A stretch of DNA of 64,000 nucleotides, from assembly GCA_016208305.1 (NCBI GenBank), contig JACQYI010000006.1, positions 62,001-126,000 on the forward strand. The letters are read 5' to 3'. Positions 8,967 to 18,561 of this stretch are shown here, one piece after another; position 1 is the stretch's first letter, and each line of letters begins with the position of its first letter. The notes below the pieces were generated by a model, which ran no database searches, was not told the origin of the DNA, and saw only the letters and a program-made list of their open reading frames with translations. Source of the stretch: Oscillatoriophycideae cyanobacterium NC_groundwater_1537_Pr4_S-0.65um_50_18. GTDB taxonomy: Bacteria; Cyanobacteriota; Cyanobacteriia; Elainellales; Elainellaceae. Position numbers and translations under genes: made by a program.

Positions 8967-10205
8967 TGCTTTAATAAATCTCACTCGACAGCCTACGGAT
9001 ATGTCACTTACCAGACCGCCTATCTCAAGGCAAACTATCCGGTTGAGTATATGGCAGCGCTGCTTACCTGCAACAGCGGCGATCAGGATAAAGTGCAGAA
9101 ATATATCGCCTCCTGTGTCAATATGGGCATCCAAGTGGAGCCGCCAGATATTAATCGATCGGGCGTCGATTTCACGCCGCTGCAAACCACCATTTTGTTT
9201 GGGTTATCGGCCGTGCGAAACGTGGGAGAAGGCGCGATCGAACATTTGCTACTAGCCCGTGAAGAGGGTGGCAAATTCAAATCTTTGGCCGATATTTGCG
9301 ATCGCGTAGATTCTCGCACCGTCAACCGTCGAGCCTTGGAGGCATTGATTCAATGTGGCGCGCTCGATAGCTTAGAGAGCGGTGAAACCAATCGGAACCA
9401 GCTTATCCACGATCTAGAGCTGTTGTTAGATTGGGCGCAATCTCGTGCAAAGGATCGACTGATTGGGCAGGGTAATCTGTTTGATTTGATGGGGGGAGCC
9501 AGCACGACCCTCAACAAGTTTGAAACTGCGCCCAAAGCACCTGCCGTAGCCGACTATCCGCCCCAAGAAAAGTTGCGGTTGGAAAAAGAGCTTTTAGGTT
9601 TTTATATCTCAGACCATCCGCTCAAATCGATTCAGCAGGCGGCTAGAGTGCTGGCACCCATTAATCTCAGCGATTTAAACGAAAAACCTGATAATGTCAT
9701 GCTGAGCGCGATCGCTATGGTCAGCACGATTAAACCGATCGTGACGAAGCGCGGTGACAAAATGATGGCGCTGCAAATTGAAGACCTGAGCGGACAGGTC
9801 GAAGCCGTTGTCTTCCCCAAATCCTTTGAACGGATTGGAGAACTCTTGCAGGTCGATGCGCGGCTGATGCTGTGGGGAAAGGTGGATAAGCGAGACGATC
9901 GCACCCAATTTATCATCGAGGACGCAGAACCGATTGACGATGTCTGTATGGTAATGGTGGATTTAGAGCCACAAATTGCCGGAGATGTGGTAAAGCAACA
10001 TCACTTGCGCACGGTATTGCTAGAACAGCGTGGCGAAGAAGAGAAGAGCAAAATTCCTGTGATTGCAGTGATTACGGGGGGCGATCGCCGTGAACTCGTT
10101 CGTCTAGGCGCACAGTTCCGCGTTCAAGACCATCAGGCAACGGTAAGTGCGCTTACCAAGGCAGGCTTCCAAGCCCGAACCGAAACGCTTGTTCGTGCCT
10201 CTTAA
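8859..10205 (+). CDS. dnaE-C: DNA polymerase III alpha, C-terminal part, led by split intein IntC
   Basis: The 448-residue product begins with a 36-residue IntC. Block F is VYDIGVARDHNFVL and block G is NGLIASN, followed by the +1 nucleophile Cys in CFNKSHSTAYGY (codon 8967-8969). The C-extein (412 residues) continues the polymerase fingers, then helix-hairpin-helix segments (TVNRRALEALIQCGAL), then an OB-fold (VMLSAIAMVSTIKP to QFIIEDAEPI). Trans-splicing with IntN would rebuild a polymerase of about 1167 residues, the expected DnaE length. The gene starts 24 bp after the Uma2 stop. The three genes are co-oriented and tightly packed, so they could form one transcript. Confidence 0.96.
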   Translation: MVKIISRQSLGMQSVYDIGVARDHNFVLSNGLIASNCFNKSHSTAYGYVTYQTAYLKANYPVEYMAALLTCNSGDQDKVQKYIASCVNMGIQVEPPDINRSGVDFTPLQTTILFGLSAVRNVGEGAIEHLLLAREEGGKFKSLADICDRVDSRTVNRRALEALIQCGALDSLESGETNRNQLIHDLELLLDWAQSRAKDRLIGQGNLFDLMGGASTTLNKFETAPKAPAVADYPPQEKLRLEKELLGFYISDHPLKSIQQAARVLAPINLSDLNEKPDNVMLSAIAMVSTIKPIVTKRGDKMMALQIEDLSGQVEAVVFPKSFERIGELLQVDARLMLWGKVDKRDDRTQFIIEDAEPIDDVCMVMVDLEPQIAGDVVKQHHLRTVLLEQRGEEEKSKIPVIAVITGGDRRELVRLGAQFRVQDHQATVSALTKAGFQARTETLVRAS

Positions 10206-10324
10206 GTCCATTGCTCAATTCACCTAACTCACTTGAATTCAACAGTTTGTAATGCCAACGCCAACTTGTGAGAGTTTAGGATGAGAGTATCTGCATTTCT
10301 CTCTGCGCGCCCTGCGTTTTTGTT

Positions 10325-11650
10325 ATGACAACTTCTTCAACGCTCCCTTCATCATCCCTGGCAACGTTGGCACACCAAACTCGGAAAGCCGCTCGGCAGC
10401 TGGCAGTTCTGCCTACCGAGACACGCGATCGGGCACTTGAGGCGATCGCCCTTGCTTTAGAAACCCATGCCACAGAGATTTTGGCTGCCAATCAGCTCGA
10501 CTGCGAAACCGCTTTAGCAGAAGGCTTAGCCAAGCCGCTCTACGAACGGTTAAAGCTGAATGCAGAAAAGCTAAAAGGCGCAATCGCCGGGGTGCGCGAT
10601 CTGAGCAGATTGCCTGATCCGGTTGGCGTCACCCAAATTCACCGAGAGCTAGATGCAGGGCTAGTGATGCAGAGAGTCACCTGTCCCCTAGGGGTTTTGG
10701 GCGTAATTTTTGAGTCTCGTCCAGATGCGCTCGTGCAAATTGCCTCCTTAGCAATCAAGTCTGGCAATGGGGTAGTTCTCAAAGGCGGTAAAGAGGCAAT
10801 CCGCTCTTGCGAAGCCCTAACGCGAGCCATTCACCAAGGTCTTGCTCAGGTCGGCATCGATGCATCTGTTGTGCGGCTTTTGACTACGCGCGAAGAAACG
10901 ATCGCGTTGCTGAAACTGGATCAGGAAGTCGATCTGATCATTCCCAGAGGCTCAAATGCATTCGTTCGGTTTGTGCAAGACAATACCCGTATTCCAGTCT
11001 TGGGTCATGCTGACGGCATCTGTCACCTCTATATTGATCAATCTGCCGATTTGTCCCAAGCAGTCGCGATCGCCCTTGATGCTAAAACACAGTATCCTTC
11101 TGCCTGTAACACCATTGAGACACTGCTGGTGCATCAAGCCATTGCGCCTCAAGTTTTGCCTGATCTAGCTACCGCATTACAGGATCGGGGAGTGGAGTTG
11201 CGGGGTGACGATCGCACCTGCAAAATCATTAACCTTGCTTCGGTACAGGATGCGACCGAGGCTGACTGGGCAACCGAATATAGTGATTTGGTGCTGTCTA
11301 TCAAAGTCGTGGATTCATTGGCCGATGCAGTTCTCCACATCAACACCTACGGCTCTCGTCATACCGAGGCGATCGTCACAGAAGACCGTCAAGCTGCCGC
11401 AGAATTTATGGCACAGGTCGATGCCGCTGGAGTGTTTCACAACTGTTCTACTCGCTTTGCAGATGGCTTCCGCTACGGCTTTGGGGCAGAAGTCGGCATT
11501 AGCACCCAAAAAATGCCGCCTAGAGGGCCGGTTGGCTTAGAAGGCTTGATCACCTATAAATATCAAGTGGCTGGCAATGGGCATGTTGCCGCAACCTATA
11601 GTGGCTCAGACGCCAAACCTTTTACCCACAGAGATTTAGGGATTGCCTAA
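10325..11650 (+). CDS. proA: Glutamate-5-semialdehyde dehydrogenase (gamma-glutamyl phosphate reductase)
   Basis: ProA reduces gamma-glutamyl phosphate to glutamate semialdehyde with NADPH, the second step of proline synthesis in the cytosol. The 441-residue protein shows the family pattern: [17 protein letters not shown] near the start, [20 protein letters not shown], the substrate and NADP region VVLKGGKEA, and the catalytic Cys in [31 protein letters not shown] and RGPVGLEGL lie near the C-terminus. Length is slightly above the E. coli enzyme (417). Gene folB follows after only 12 bp, so the two are probably co-transcribed even though the pathways differ. Confidence 0.95.
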   Translation: MTTSSTLPSSSLATLAHQTRKAARQLAVLPTETRDRALEAIALALETHATEILAANQLDCETALAEGLAKPLYERLKLNAEKLKGAIAGVRDLSRLPDPVGVTQIHRELDAGLVMQRVTCPLGVLGVIFESRPDALVQIASLAIKSGNGVVLKGGKEAIRSCEALTRAIHQGLAQVGIDASVVRLLTTREETIALLKLDQEVDLIIPRGSNAFVRFVQDNTRIPVLGHADGICHLYIDQSADLSQAVAIALDAKTQYPSACNTIETLLVHQAIAPQVLPDLATALQDRGVELRGDDRTCKIINLASVQDATEADWATEYSDLVLSIKVVDSLADAVLHINTYGSRHTEAIVTEDRQAAAEFMAQVDAAGVFHNCSTRFADGFRYGFGAEVGISTQKMPPRGPVGLEGLITYKYQVAGNGHVAATYSGSDAKPFTHRDLGIA

Positions 11651-11662
11651 CCGGGAGATGAA

Positions 11663-12043
11663 TTGATTTTGAAAGAGATTGGTTTGCTAGATACACTTCA
11701 TCTCACAGGCATTCGAGCCTATGGCTACACCGGGCTGCTGCCTGAAGAACAAAGCTTAGGGCAATGGTTTGAGGTAGATCTAACGTTGTGGGTCGATCTG
11801 GCTAAGCCAGGAAAAAGCGATCGCATCGAAGACACGTATGACTATCGAGAAGATGTTAAATCTATTCAAGAGCTGATTCGAACTGCCCGATTCTGTCTGA
11901 TCGAAAAGCTGGTCGATACGATCGCCCAGCATGTTCTTGCTTCTGGGCGAGTAGGACAAGTTCGGGTGCGATTGACCAAAGTGAGTCCGCCTATTCCTGA
12001 TTTTAGCGGTAAGGTTTCAGTAGAAATTACGCGAACTCTTTGA
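11663..12043 (+). CDS. folB: Dihydroneopterin aldolase
   Basis: FolB cleaves dihydroneopterin to 6-hydroxymethyl-dihydropterin and glycolaldehyde in folate synthesis. The 126-residue protein carries the family motifs IRAYGYTGLLPEEQSLGQWF, the active-site-region Tyr in DTYDYREDV, and LIEKLVDTIAQHVL with the conserved Glu-Lys pair. It ends in the usual strand pattern VRVRLTKVSPPIP. No ATG fits. TTG at 11663 is chosen because GGGAG lies five bases upstream. It starts 12 bp after proA. An 11-bp tandem duplication begins at its stop codon. Confidence 0.93.
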   Translation: MILKEIGLLDTLHLTGIRAYGYTGLLPEEQSLGQWFEVDLTLWVDLAKPGKSDRIEDTYDYREDVKSIQELIRTARFCLIEKLVDTIAQHVLASGRVGQVRVRLTKVSPPIPDFSGKVSVEITRTL

Positions 12044-12062
12044 TCTCTCTCTAATCTCTCTC
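12041..12062. repeat. 11-bp tandem duplication containing the folB stop
   Basis: TGATCTCTCTC (12041-12051) is followed by TAATCTCTCTC (12052-12062). The first three bases of each unit are stop codons; the first is the real folB stop. Confidence 0.75.
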
Positions 12063-12575
12063 TAAAGGAAGAGGCATAAACAGATAGATTTTGAGTAGAC
12101 ACTGCTTTGCATACTTTGTAATTTACGACACTTTTTTGACTTAAGTCTTGAGTGAAATGCTCTCCATAGAACCCTCACTCTGTGCAGCTTCTGCGAAAAT
12201 ACCTATGCTTTAAGAAATATTTACGTTCAAACAATGAAAACCTGTTAGACTTGGAAGCAATTTGGATTGTAAGCCTTGATTTGGCAGGATCAGGGTTTTA
12301 AATTGCAAGGGTGTTACGTATGCGAAGAACAAGTCAGTACAGATCGGCAGCAGGGCATTGCTAATCCGATCGCACATTTATTTACTGCCTATCTCATTCA
12401 GTTAGCCTTTGTTGCGCTTAGCTGCCCATCCTATTGGGCTGCTTGTCACAATGAGCTGAGGGTTACGTTATTGAACAAGCTGAAAGACGTGCTTTAGAGT
12501 AATCAGAGGTCAATTACCTCAACCTCAAGACTGCTCAAGTCAGCGCTTTGGGTTGGGCCTTAGCAGGAGTGATCA
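12063..12575. promoter_or_regulatory. Intergenic region upstream of the first RTX gene
   Basis: This gap of about 510 bp presumably holds the RTX gene promoter and leader. I see no conserved small protein. The open frame at 12276-12497 needs a TTG start and has no family pattern. The 14-mer GCAATTTGGATTG(T/C) recurs once here and once inside the RTX gene, probably by chance. Confidence 0.4.
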
Positions 12576-13505
12576 ATGTCAGAAGTTATTATCCAAGCGA
12601 ATACGCAAGGTACAACGCAATTTGGATTGCAGGTTATCAACGAGCAACCTGCAACACTGAGCCAAGATTCAGCAACTACGCCCGTAACCGTTACCGGAGG
12701 TAGTGGAGCGGCCTCTTTTAGAGTTACCTCCGCTGAAACTACCACAGCCTACCGGGTACAGACGGGTTCAGGCAACAATACTGTTGTTACAGGGGCAGGC
12801 GAGGACACGCTATTTGGTGGAATCGGTAGCGATACCCTAGATGGCGGCGCAAGTGATGACCGCATGAATGGCGGCGCAAACAACGACTCTCTCTTGGGTG
12901 GAGCCGGGAGTGACACCCTTTATGGCAATGCAGGCAATGATTCAATTGAAGGCGGGCTAGGGAATGACACCGTGAACGGTGGCCCTGGCGACGACACCGT
13001 TAGCAGTGGTGCAGGTAACGACTCAGTACTGGGTGCTGCGGGTAATGACATCTTACGCGGCGATGCTGGCAATGACACCCTAAGAGGGGGAGCTGGGAAT
13101 GACTCTCTTGTGGGCGGCGGCGGCAACGATGTGCTGATTCCTGGAGCAGGTCAAGATACCCTTAATGGCGGTGGCGGTAACGATCGCTTCCGTTTTGAAG
13201 GCGATACCAGAGTGGGCAACAGCAGTCAGCTCAACCGAGTTGCAGGTTTCTCCTCTGGTGGCGATGTCATTGAGATCAGCAGGAGATTGCTTCCGGGTTC
13301 GGGCTTACGTCCGGGTGTACTCAGCGAAGATGATTTTCAGATTGTTAACGGAATTAGTTCGTCTGATTCCACTGCAAAACTTGTGTATGACAGCGGGACA
13401 GGTATCCTATACTACAATCCCTCACAAGAGGGTGCAGAGAATGTACCGCTCTTGCAGCTGAATGGAAGCCCTAACGTTTCCGCAGAGGATTTTAGGGTGT
13501 TCTAA
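12576..13505 (+). CDS. RTX-type calcium-binding repeat protein
   Basis: The 309-residue protein has an N-terminal Thr/Val/Gly-rich part (1-65) and then, at about residues 66-205, a run of some fourteen GGxGxDxLx nonapeptides ([20 protein letters not shown]). These bind Ca2+ in a parallel beta-roll. The last 100 residues ([20 protein letters not shown] onward, ILYYNPSQ) resemble C-terminal caps of RTX proteins. Such proteins usually leave by a type I system using an uncleaved C-terminal signal, and no signal peptide is visible. AGGAG lies nine bases before the ATG. The neighbouring TPR-transferases make it a candidate substrate or partner, which is inference only. Confidence 0.85.
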   Translation: MSEVIIQANTQGTTQFGLQVINEQPATLSQDSATTPVTVTGGSGAASFRVTSAETTTAYRVQTGSGNNTVVTGAGEDTLFGGIGSDTLDGGASDDRMNGGANNDSLLGGAGSDTLYGNAGNDSIEGGLGNDTVNGGPGDDTVSSGAGNDSVLGAAGNDILRGDAGNDTLRGGAGNDSLVGGGGNDVLIPGAGQDTLNGGGGNDRFRFEGDTRVGNSSQLNRVAGFSSGGDVIEISRRLLPGSGLRPGVLSEDDFQIVNGISSSDSTAKLVYDSGTGILYYNPSQEGAENVPLLQLNGSPNVSAEDFRVF

Positions 13506-13557
13506 GCACCGTTTGGGATACTCGATGAGTCCTGAGTTTCCCTTTCCCTAATTTTAC

Positions 13558-13591
13558 AGTTCTGGTTTCATAGTTCTGGTTTCATAGTTCT
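13558..13591. repeat. 14-bp tandem repeat, 2.4 copies
   Basis: AGTTCTGGTTTCAT occurs at 13558-13571 and 13572-13585, followed by the partial copy AGTTCT. It lies between the RTX stop and the TPR-GT61 start. Confidence 0.85.
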
Positions 13592-13610
13592 AATCTCACA
13601 GTATTGAGTT

Positions 13611-16100
13611 GTGCAACTACGTCTTCACGAATTGCACTACAACTTGGGGCATGTGCTGCACCAGCAGGGTGATCTCGCGGGTGCAGCTGCATGTTTTAAA
13701 CAAGTCTTGGCGATCGATCCGAGTTATATCAACGCCCACAACAGTTTGGGGGTTGTGCTAGATGAGCAGGGTCAGCAAGATGCAGCCGTTTCTCACTATC
13801 GGCAGGCAATTGCTCTCGACCCTAGCTACATCAAGGCGTATAACAACCTGGGCTGCTCTCTGGCGAAGCTCAATCGCGGGGATGAAGCGATCGCAACTTA
13901 TAGACAGGCGATCGCGCTTCAGGGCAATTGGGCCATCTTGCACAACAATCTAGGGCAGGTTCTAGTTGAGCGAGATGCTACAGCAGCCATTGCGGCCTAT
14001 CGTCGAGCGATCGAACTTGAACCCACTCTGGCACTGGCGCATCATAATTTAGGCAGAGCGCTGCAATTGCAAGGGCAGCACCAATGGGCGATCGGTCACT
14101 TTCAGCAGGCCATTCAACTTCAAAATGATTCCCACGATGCCAAAGGCAAGACAGCCGCGCAAGTCAAAAGCGTGGCGCTTGCGTTTAGCGATGGGGCTTC
14201 ATCCTGGATGGCTCTGGGTCAGTGGGATCTGGCGTTTGCTTGGCTGCGGCAGGCGATCGAACCTGACCTGAGCAGGGTTAAAGCCTACTGCGACTGGGGT
14301 GCTCAACTGCCAGCCTCAGACGAGCTGAGCCAAGCTAGAATTAGCTGTGCTCAATTTCTTCGGATGCTGCTGCAAGCTGATTCTGCAAACTCCACCTATT
14401 CCACAGATCCCCAACCCTCTCTCCAAACTTCCCTGGTCAAAACTTATTTTCACTTGGGCAATGTGCTCACGGCCTATGGTGGTGAAGGGCAATATCAACA
14501 GGCCGAAAAGTACTATCAGCAAGCGCTCAAACTTCAGCCTACCCACCCAGACCTGCTGTTGAAACTAGCAAATTGCCTGACGCAACAGAAGCGATTGAAT
14601 GCAGCCCTTTTGGTTTGTCAGCTAGCGTTAACCCTTGAGTCACATCAGCCCCTGTTCTACGCGCAGATGGGCAGCATTTTAGAGCAACAGCAGCAGTGGC
14701 AAGCCGCGATCGATTACTACCAACAGGCGTTGCAGATTAGTCAAAAGATGAGCCAAAAGGCGAGCCAAAAGGCAGCAATCATAGGACAGCAGACCCTAAA
14801 CTCTTCTGCTCAACGGCCATTTCAAGCACAGAATAGCTCGACCGATCGCCCCATCGGCACTTACCTCACCACGCAACAATGGCATCGCTCAAACCCAGAG
14901 CAAGGTCGCTACATCGCTCTTTCCCCGCTTTCTGATTCCCCGCTTTCTGATTCCCCTAAGTCTTCTCTTTCGCCTTCCGCACTGCCTGCTGCCTGCGCCG
15001 GACTCAACTGCTCTCCTTGTCTTCAACAGATCTTCGATCGCTTCAAGCTGGCTCACCTAGGCCACGGCATTCATACCTATGCCAATCCATTCGAGTCTGC
15101 TGTTTATACAGAGCCGTTATTTACCGCAATTCTAACCAAGGGGCAGGCTTGGGCCATGCCGCAGCAAAATTCCTGGCAAATTTGCAACGCGATCGCTATT
15201 CTCACGCCCGATCGTGATCTGTTGGCAGACTTGTCGCAAGATTACCCTGGAAAACTACCCGGATGCCAGCACGCCCATGCCGATCGCCATCGCATTTTTA
15301 GTGAAAAGATCGCTCCGCCAGAGCCAATCCGGGGAAGCGTGGCGGCACTGACGGGCTTATCGGGGCACAACTACTTTCACTGGATAGTGGATATTCTGCC
15401 GCGTTTAGAGCTGCTGCGGCAATGCGGTATCGCATGGGACACCATCGATTGGTTTTGGATCAACAATATTGATCAGCCGTTTCAACAACAAACCTTAGCA
15501 GCGCTGGGAATTCCTTTAGAAAAAGTCTTGGTGAGCGATCGGCATCCCTTTATTCAGGCAGACTCCCTCATCGTTCCTTCGTTTGCAGGGCATCTAGGCT
15601 GGTCAGAGCCTTGGGCACTAGAGTTTCTCAGGCAAAAATTTCTGCCTCTTGCGGCCTCTAGCAGCAGAAATTTGCCAAAACGTATCTATGTCAGCCGAAC
15701 TCAAGCCCACCATCGACTTGTTTTAAATGAAGCTGCGGTGCTGCAACAGCTTCTGCCTTTAGGGTTTGTGTCGGTAACGCTAGAAAACCTCAGTTTTGCA
15801 GAGCAGATTGCTCTATTTGCCCAAGCGGATGTCATCATTGCTCCCCACGGTGGCGGCTTGACCAATATCCTGTTCTGCCGCCCTGGCACCACGATCGTAG
15901 AGCTAGTTGCGCCAAGCTATATTCGCCATTACTACTGGGTCATCAGCCATTATCTCAAGCTACAGTCCTATCTGTTAGCAGCCGCAGGAGTGACCTGTTA
16001 TCCCATTCGGCAACTCATGTATCCCAGCCCGCTAACTGAAGATATTTGGGTTGATTTAGACGCGTTAAAAATACTGCTGAGCAAATTAAGCTTGGCCTAA
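13611..16100 (+). CDS. TPR protein with C-terminal GT61 (DUF563) glycosyltransferase
   Basis: The start is GTG 13611; an in-frame TGA two codons upstream excludes a longer form. Residues 1-380 are tetratricopeptide repeats (NLGHVLHQQGDLAGAAACFK and similar), split by a loop at about 185-270. A low-complexity linker at about 377-460 contains coding tandem repeats (SQKMSQKASQKA, PLSDSPLSDSP). Residues about 560-829 are a GT61-like domain: GHNYFHWIVDILPRLELL, RIYVSRTQAHHR, then the hallmark ADVIIAPHGGGLTNILFCRP and GTTIVELVAP. GT61 includes plant xylosyl/arabinosyl-type and EOGT enzymes. The bacterial sugar and acceptor are unknown. It is the first of three TPR-transferase genes in a row. Confidence 0.88.
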   Translation: MQLRLHELHYNLGHVLHQQGDLAGAAACFKQVLAIDPSYINAHNSLGVVLDEQGQQDAAVSHYRQAIALDPSYIKAYNNLGCSLAKLNRGDEAIATYRQAIALQGNWAILHNNLGQVLVERDATAAIAAYRRAIELEPTLALAHHNLGRALQLQGQHQWAIGHFQQAIQLQNDSHDAKGKTAAQVKSVALAFSDGASSWMALGQWDLAFAWLRQAIEPDLSRVKAYCDWGAQLPASDELSQARISCAQFLRMLLQADSANSTYSTDPQPSLQTSLVKTYFHLGNVLTAYGGEGQYQQAEKYYQQALKLQPTHPDLLLKLANCLTQQKRLNAALLVCQLALTLESHQPLFYAQMGSILEQQQQWQAAIDYYQQALQISQKMSQKASQKAAIIGQQTLNSSAQRPFQAQNSSTDRPIGTYLTTQQWHRSNPEQGRYIALSPLSDSPLSDSPKSSLSPSALPAACAGLNCSPCLQQIFDRFKLAHLGHGIHTYANPFESAVYTEPLFTAILTKGQAWAMPQQNSWQICNAIAILTPDRDLLADLSQDYPGKLPGCQHAHADRHRIFSEKIAPPEPIRGSVAALTGLSGHNYFHWIVDILPRLELLRQCGIAWDTIDWFWINNIDQPFQQQTLAALGIPLEKVLVSDRHPFIQADSLIVPSFAGHLGWSEPWALEFLRQKFLPLAASSSRNLPKRIYVSRTQAHHRLVLNEAAVLQQLLPLGFVSVTLENLSFAEQIALFAQADVIIAPHGGGLTNILFCRPGTTIVELVAPSYIRHYYWVISHYLKLQSYLLAAAGVTCYPIRQLMYPSPLTEDIWVDLDALKILLSKLSLA
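14742..14777. repeat. 12-bp coding tandem repeat in the TPR-GT61 linker
   Basis: Units CAAAAGATGAGC, CAAAAGGCGAGC and CAAAAGGCAGCA encode the SQK(M/A) repeat in the linker. Confidence 0.75.
14923..14952. repeat. 15-bp perfect coding tandem duplication
   Basis: CCCCGCTTTCTGATT occurs at 14923-14937 and 14938-14952. It encodes the PLSDS repeat in the TPR-GT61 linker. Confidence 0.85.
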
Positions 16101-16351
16101 ATGATGCCAATTAACAAAAAATGAGTTAGCCTACAGCCTATGTTCAAATTGTCTCTCTTCCATTTCAGATCCATTTCAGACAGTCTCTCATTAGACGATC
16201 GCAACTTGGCGTAACTTGAGGCTTTGCGGTGTGATCCTAAAATCCTCAACCTGTCTTGCAGGACAAACTTGCCTCTCTCTTGCTCCACCTGTTTGCTTCA
16301 TTCACTGAGTCGGTGTCTCTGCCCCCAATCTGAGTGATTTTTGAGTAATTT

Positions 16352-18451
16352 ATGGTTACAACTCACTTAAGTGATGCGATCGCAATTTGTGAACAAGCCC
16401 TAACAAGGGAGGCAAACATCAGTGATGCCTGTCAGCGCTTGGGTCATATCTTGCAAGGAATGGGCAAATTTCAAGAGGCTGTATCTTGGCATACCTATGC
16501 TTTGCAGCAACAGCCAAATCTTGCCACAGTCTATGCCGATTTGGGTAAGCTCCAAGCCAGTCAGCAACAGTGGCAGCAGGCGATCGCCCTTTGCGAAAAA
16601 GCCTTGCAGCTTGACCCCAACAATCCAGAACTCTGTCGCCATTTGGCAAGCCTGTATGGGCGCGTGGGTCAACAGGCTGAGGCTGCGCTGTATCGCTATC
16701 GAGCTGTGACGTTAAACCCCCGTTGGGCAAACCCCAAAAATCAGTTAATTCTGGGCAATACGCTCTTCGCTGAAGGCAAATTGGAAGAAGCGATCGACTG
16801 CTATCAACGCGGCATACAGCTCCGTCCTAACTTTTACGAAGCCTACTACAACTTAGGCGTAGCTCTAGCCGAACAGGAGCAATGGCAGAAAGCACATACT
16901 GCTTTTCTTCAGGCTCTAGAGATTAATCCTGATCATGGCGCTTCTTGCTATGGGCTAGGCAAACTAGCCGAGCGCCAAGGCAACACAGCAGAGGCATTGA
17001 GCTATTACGAGCGATCGGCCACGCTTGATCCCAATGCAGCCGATGCCCATTATGCTTTGGGTACTCTCTTACTCAATCTACGCCAATGGCACAATGCCGA
17101 GGGCGTCTGCCGCCATGCGGTTGAACTCAATCCCAACTTTTCTTGGACGTACCATAATTTAGGCTATGTGCTGCTCAAGCTTAATCGCTGGACAGAAGCG
17201 GCGATCGTCCTGCGTCAGGCCATCGCGCTCAATCCTGATTCTGCTTGGAGCTACTATCACTTAGGAACGGCTCTATCGCGCCAAGCCTTGTCCCGCGAAG
17301 CAGCATTAGATCAAACTTCGCTGCATCTGCCCCACCCGTGGCAAGAGGCTATTGCAGCCTTTCTGTCGGCCATTCAGCTTCAGTCCGATTTGGCAGGCGT
17401 CTATACTCACCTTGGCAGAGCCTTGCGGCATCAGCTTCACGCAGAAGGTCGAGAAGCAACGCTACGGTTCTGCCAATCCATTCAGTTGGGGCATTCTGGC
17501 TTTTATGCTCAAGTCGCCCGTAATTTAGCTCAGGTGCAGCAGTTTGATGGGGCGATCGTCTTCTGGGATCTGGCGCTTTCTGGCCGATCGCATCTGGCGA
17601 ATCTAGCGCAGGAAAATCTGACGGAATCAGACATCTTGGTGCTTCAGCAACAGCAGGCTCAGTCGACAGCTGGCAAACAGCAAATGGATGCCACTATTGC
17701 CAGTCATAGATTAGAAATTCAGCAGCAGCCCCATGCGGATTGGCTCTATACGCAATTGGGAAATCTCTTGGCTGATCAGGGGGAAACAGAAGAAGCGATC
17801 GCTCTGCATCGTCAAGCTGGGCAGCTGAGGGGTTGGCACTATGCAGCTGAGCGCCACTATCAGTTCACGCACGATTGGTTTACTTACAATATTTCCGTTT
17901 GGGCAACGTATCTTGAGCCATTTGCCCATTTGCCTCAGGTGCGAGCGCTAGAAGTGGGCAGTTTTGAAGGGATGTCGGCTTGCTGGTTGCTAGATCACAT
18001 TTTGACGCATCCCCTCTCAACCCTCACCTGTATCGATCAGTATTTTCAGGAAGCCTTTGAGTTCAATGTGGCTCAGACAGGCGCGGGCGATCGCCTGAAC
18101 CAACTAACAGGAGATTCCCATAAAGTTTTGGCTACTCTGGTTCCCGAAACCTATGACATCGTCTATATTGATGGCTGTCACTTGGCAAGCCATGTCCAGA
18201 TAGATGCACAGCTTTCTTGGAAATTACTCAAGGCTGGGGGCGTACTGATCTTTGATGACTATAAATGGACAGATCCAAATCATCCTGGACAAGATACCCA
18301 GTTAGGCATTGATGCATTCATTAACTCTGTTGGTAATCAAGCGACGATCGTACATCAGGACTATCAAATCATTATCCAAAAGTTAAGAAAAGCCCATCTC
18401 TTCCGCGAGTCTGTCACGTCTCTAGAAGAATATAGGTCTAGAAGAATTTAA
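16352..18451 (+). CDS. TPR protein with C-terminal class I methyltransferase domain
   Basis: Residues 1-510 are mostly TPRs (LGKLQASQQQWQQAIALCEK, YYNLGVALAEQEQWQKAHTA and others). Residues about 525-680 form a Methyltransf_24-type SAM domain: motif I ALEVGSFEGMSACWLL, then LTCIDQYFQEAF, YDIVYIDGCHLASHVQID and LLKAGGVLIFDDYKW. The DGCH and DDYKW stretches are typical of methyltransferases found in O-antigen and surface-glycan clusters. The substrate is unknown. The C-terminal residues EEYRSRRI are encoded by a 16-bp tandem duplication that holds the stop codon. The gene lies 251 bp after the TPR-GT61 gene and 110 bp before the TPR-GT2 gene, all co-oriented. Confidence 0.87.
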   Translation: MVTTHLSDAIAICEQALTREANISDACQRLGHILQGMGKFQEAVSWHTYALQQQPNLATVYADLGKLQASQQQWQQAIALCEKALQLDPNNPELCRHLASLYGRVGQQAEAALYRYRAVTLNPRWANPKNQLILGNTLFAEGKLEEAIDCYQRGIQLRPNFYEAYYNLGVALAEQEQWQKAHTAFLQALEINPDHGASCYGLGKLAERQGNTAEALSYYERSATLDPNAADAHYALGTLLLNLRQWHNAEGVCRHAVELNPNFSWTYHNLGYVLLKLNRWTEAAIVLRQAIALNPDSAWSYYHLGTALSRQALSREAALDQTSLHLPHPWQEAIAAFLSAIQLQSDLAGVYTHLGRALRHQLHAEGREATLRFCQSIQLGHSGFYAQVARNLAQVQQFDGAIVFWDLALSGRSHLANLAQENLTESDILVLQQQQAQSTAGKQQMDATIASHRLEIQQQPHADWLYTQLGNLLADQGETEEAIALHRQAGQLRGWHYAAERHYQFTHDWFTYNISVWATYLEPFAHLPQVRALEVGSFEGMSACWLLDHILTHPLSTLTCIDQYFQEAFEFNVAQTGAGDRLNQLTGDSHKVLATLVPETYDIVYIDGCHLASHVQIDAQLSWKLLKAGGVLIFDDYKWTDPNHPGQDTQLGIDAFINSVGNQATIVHQDYQIIIQKLRKAHLFRESVTSLEEYRSRRI

Positions 18452-18452
18452 G
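18421..18452. repeat. 16-bp tandem duplication containing the TPR-methyltransferase stop
   Basis: TCTAGAAGAATATAGG (18421-18436) is followed by TCTAGAAGAATTTAAG (18437-18452). The stop TAA at 18449-18451 lies in unit 2. Confidence 0.85.
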
Positions 18453-18561
18453 CTCATGAGTCAGATCCTTTTTTAGTAGAAAATCCAATGAAAAGCTATT
18501 CACTAAAGTTCAAATGCCGCTGTCTCGGTTGATACCTTTTTGTGTTTCTATTCTTTGAACC

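Noticed and set aside
12276-12497. 73-codon frame before the RTX gene
   Set aside because: Needs a TTG start, has no ribosome-binding site and no recognisable pattern.
12920-13126. Minus-strand Pro/Ser-rich frame inside the RTX gene
   Set aside because: It is the antisense image of GGxGxD repeat codons; the same occurs at 57645-58031.
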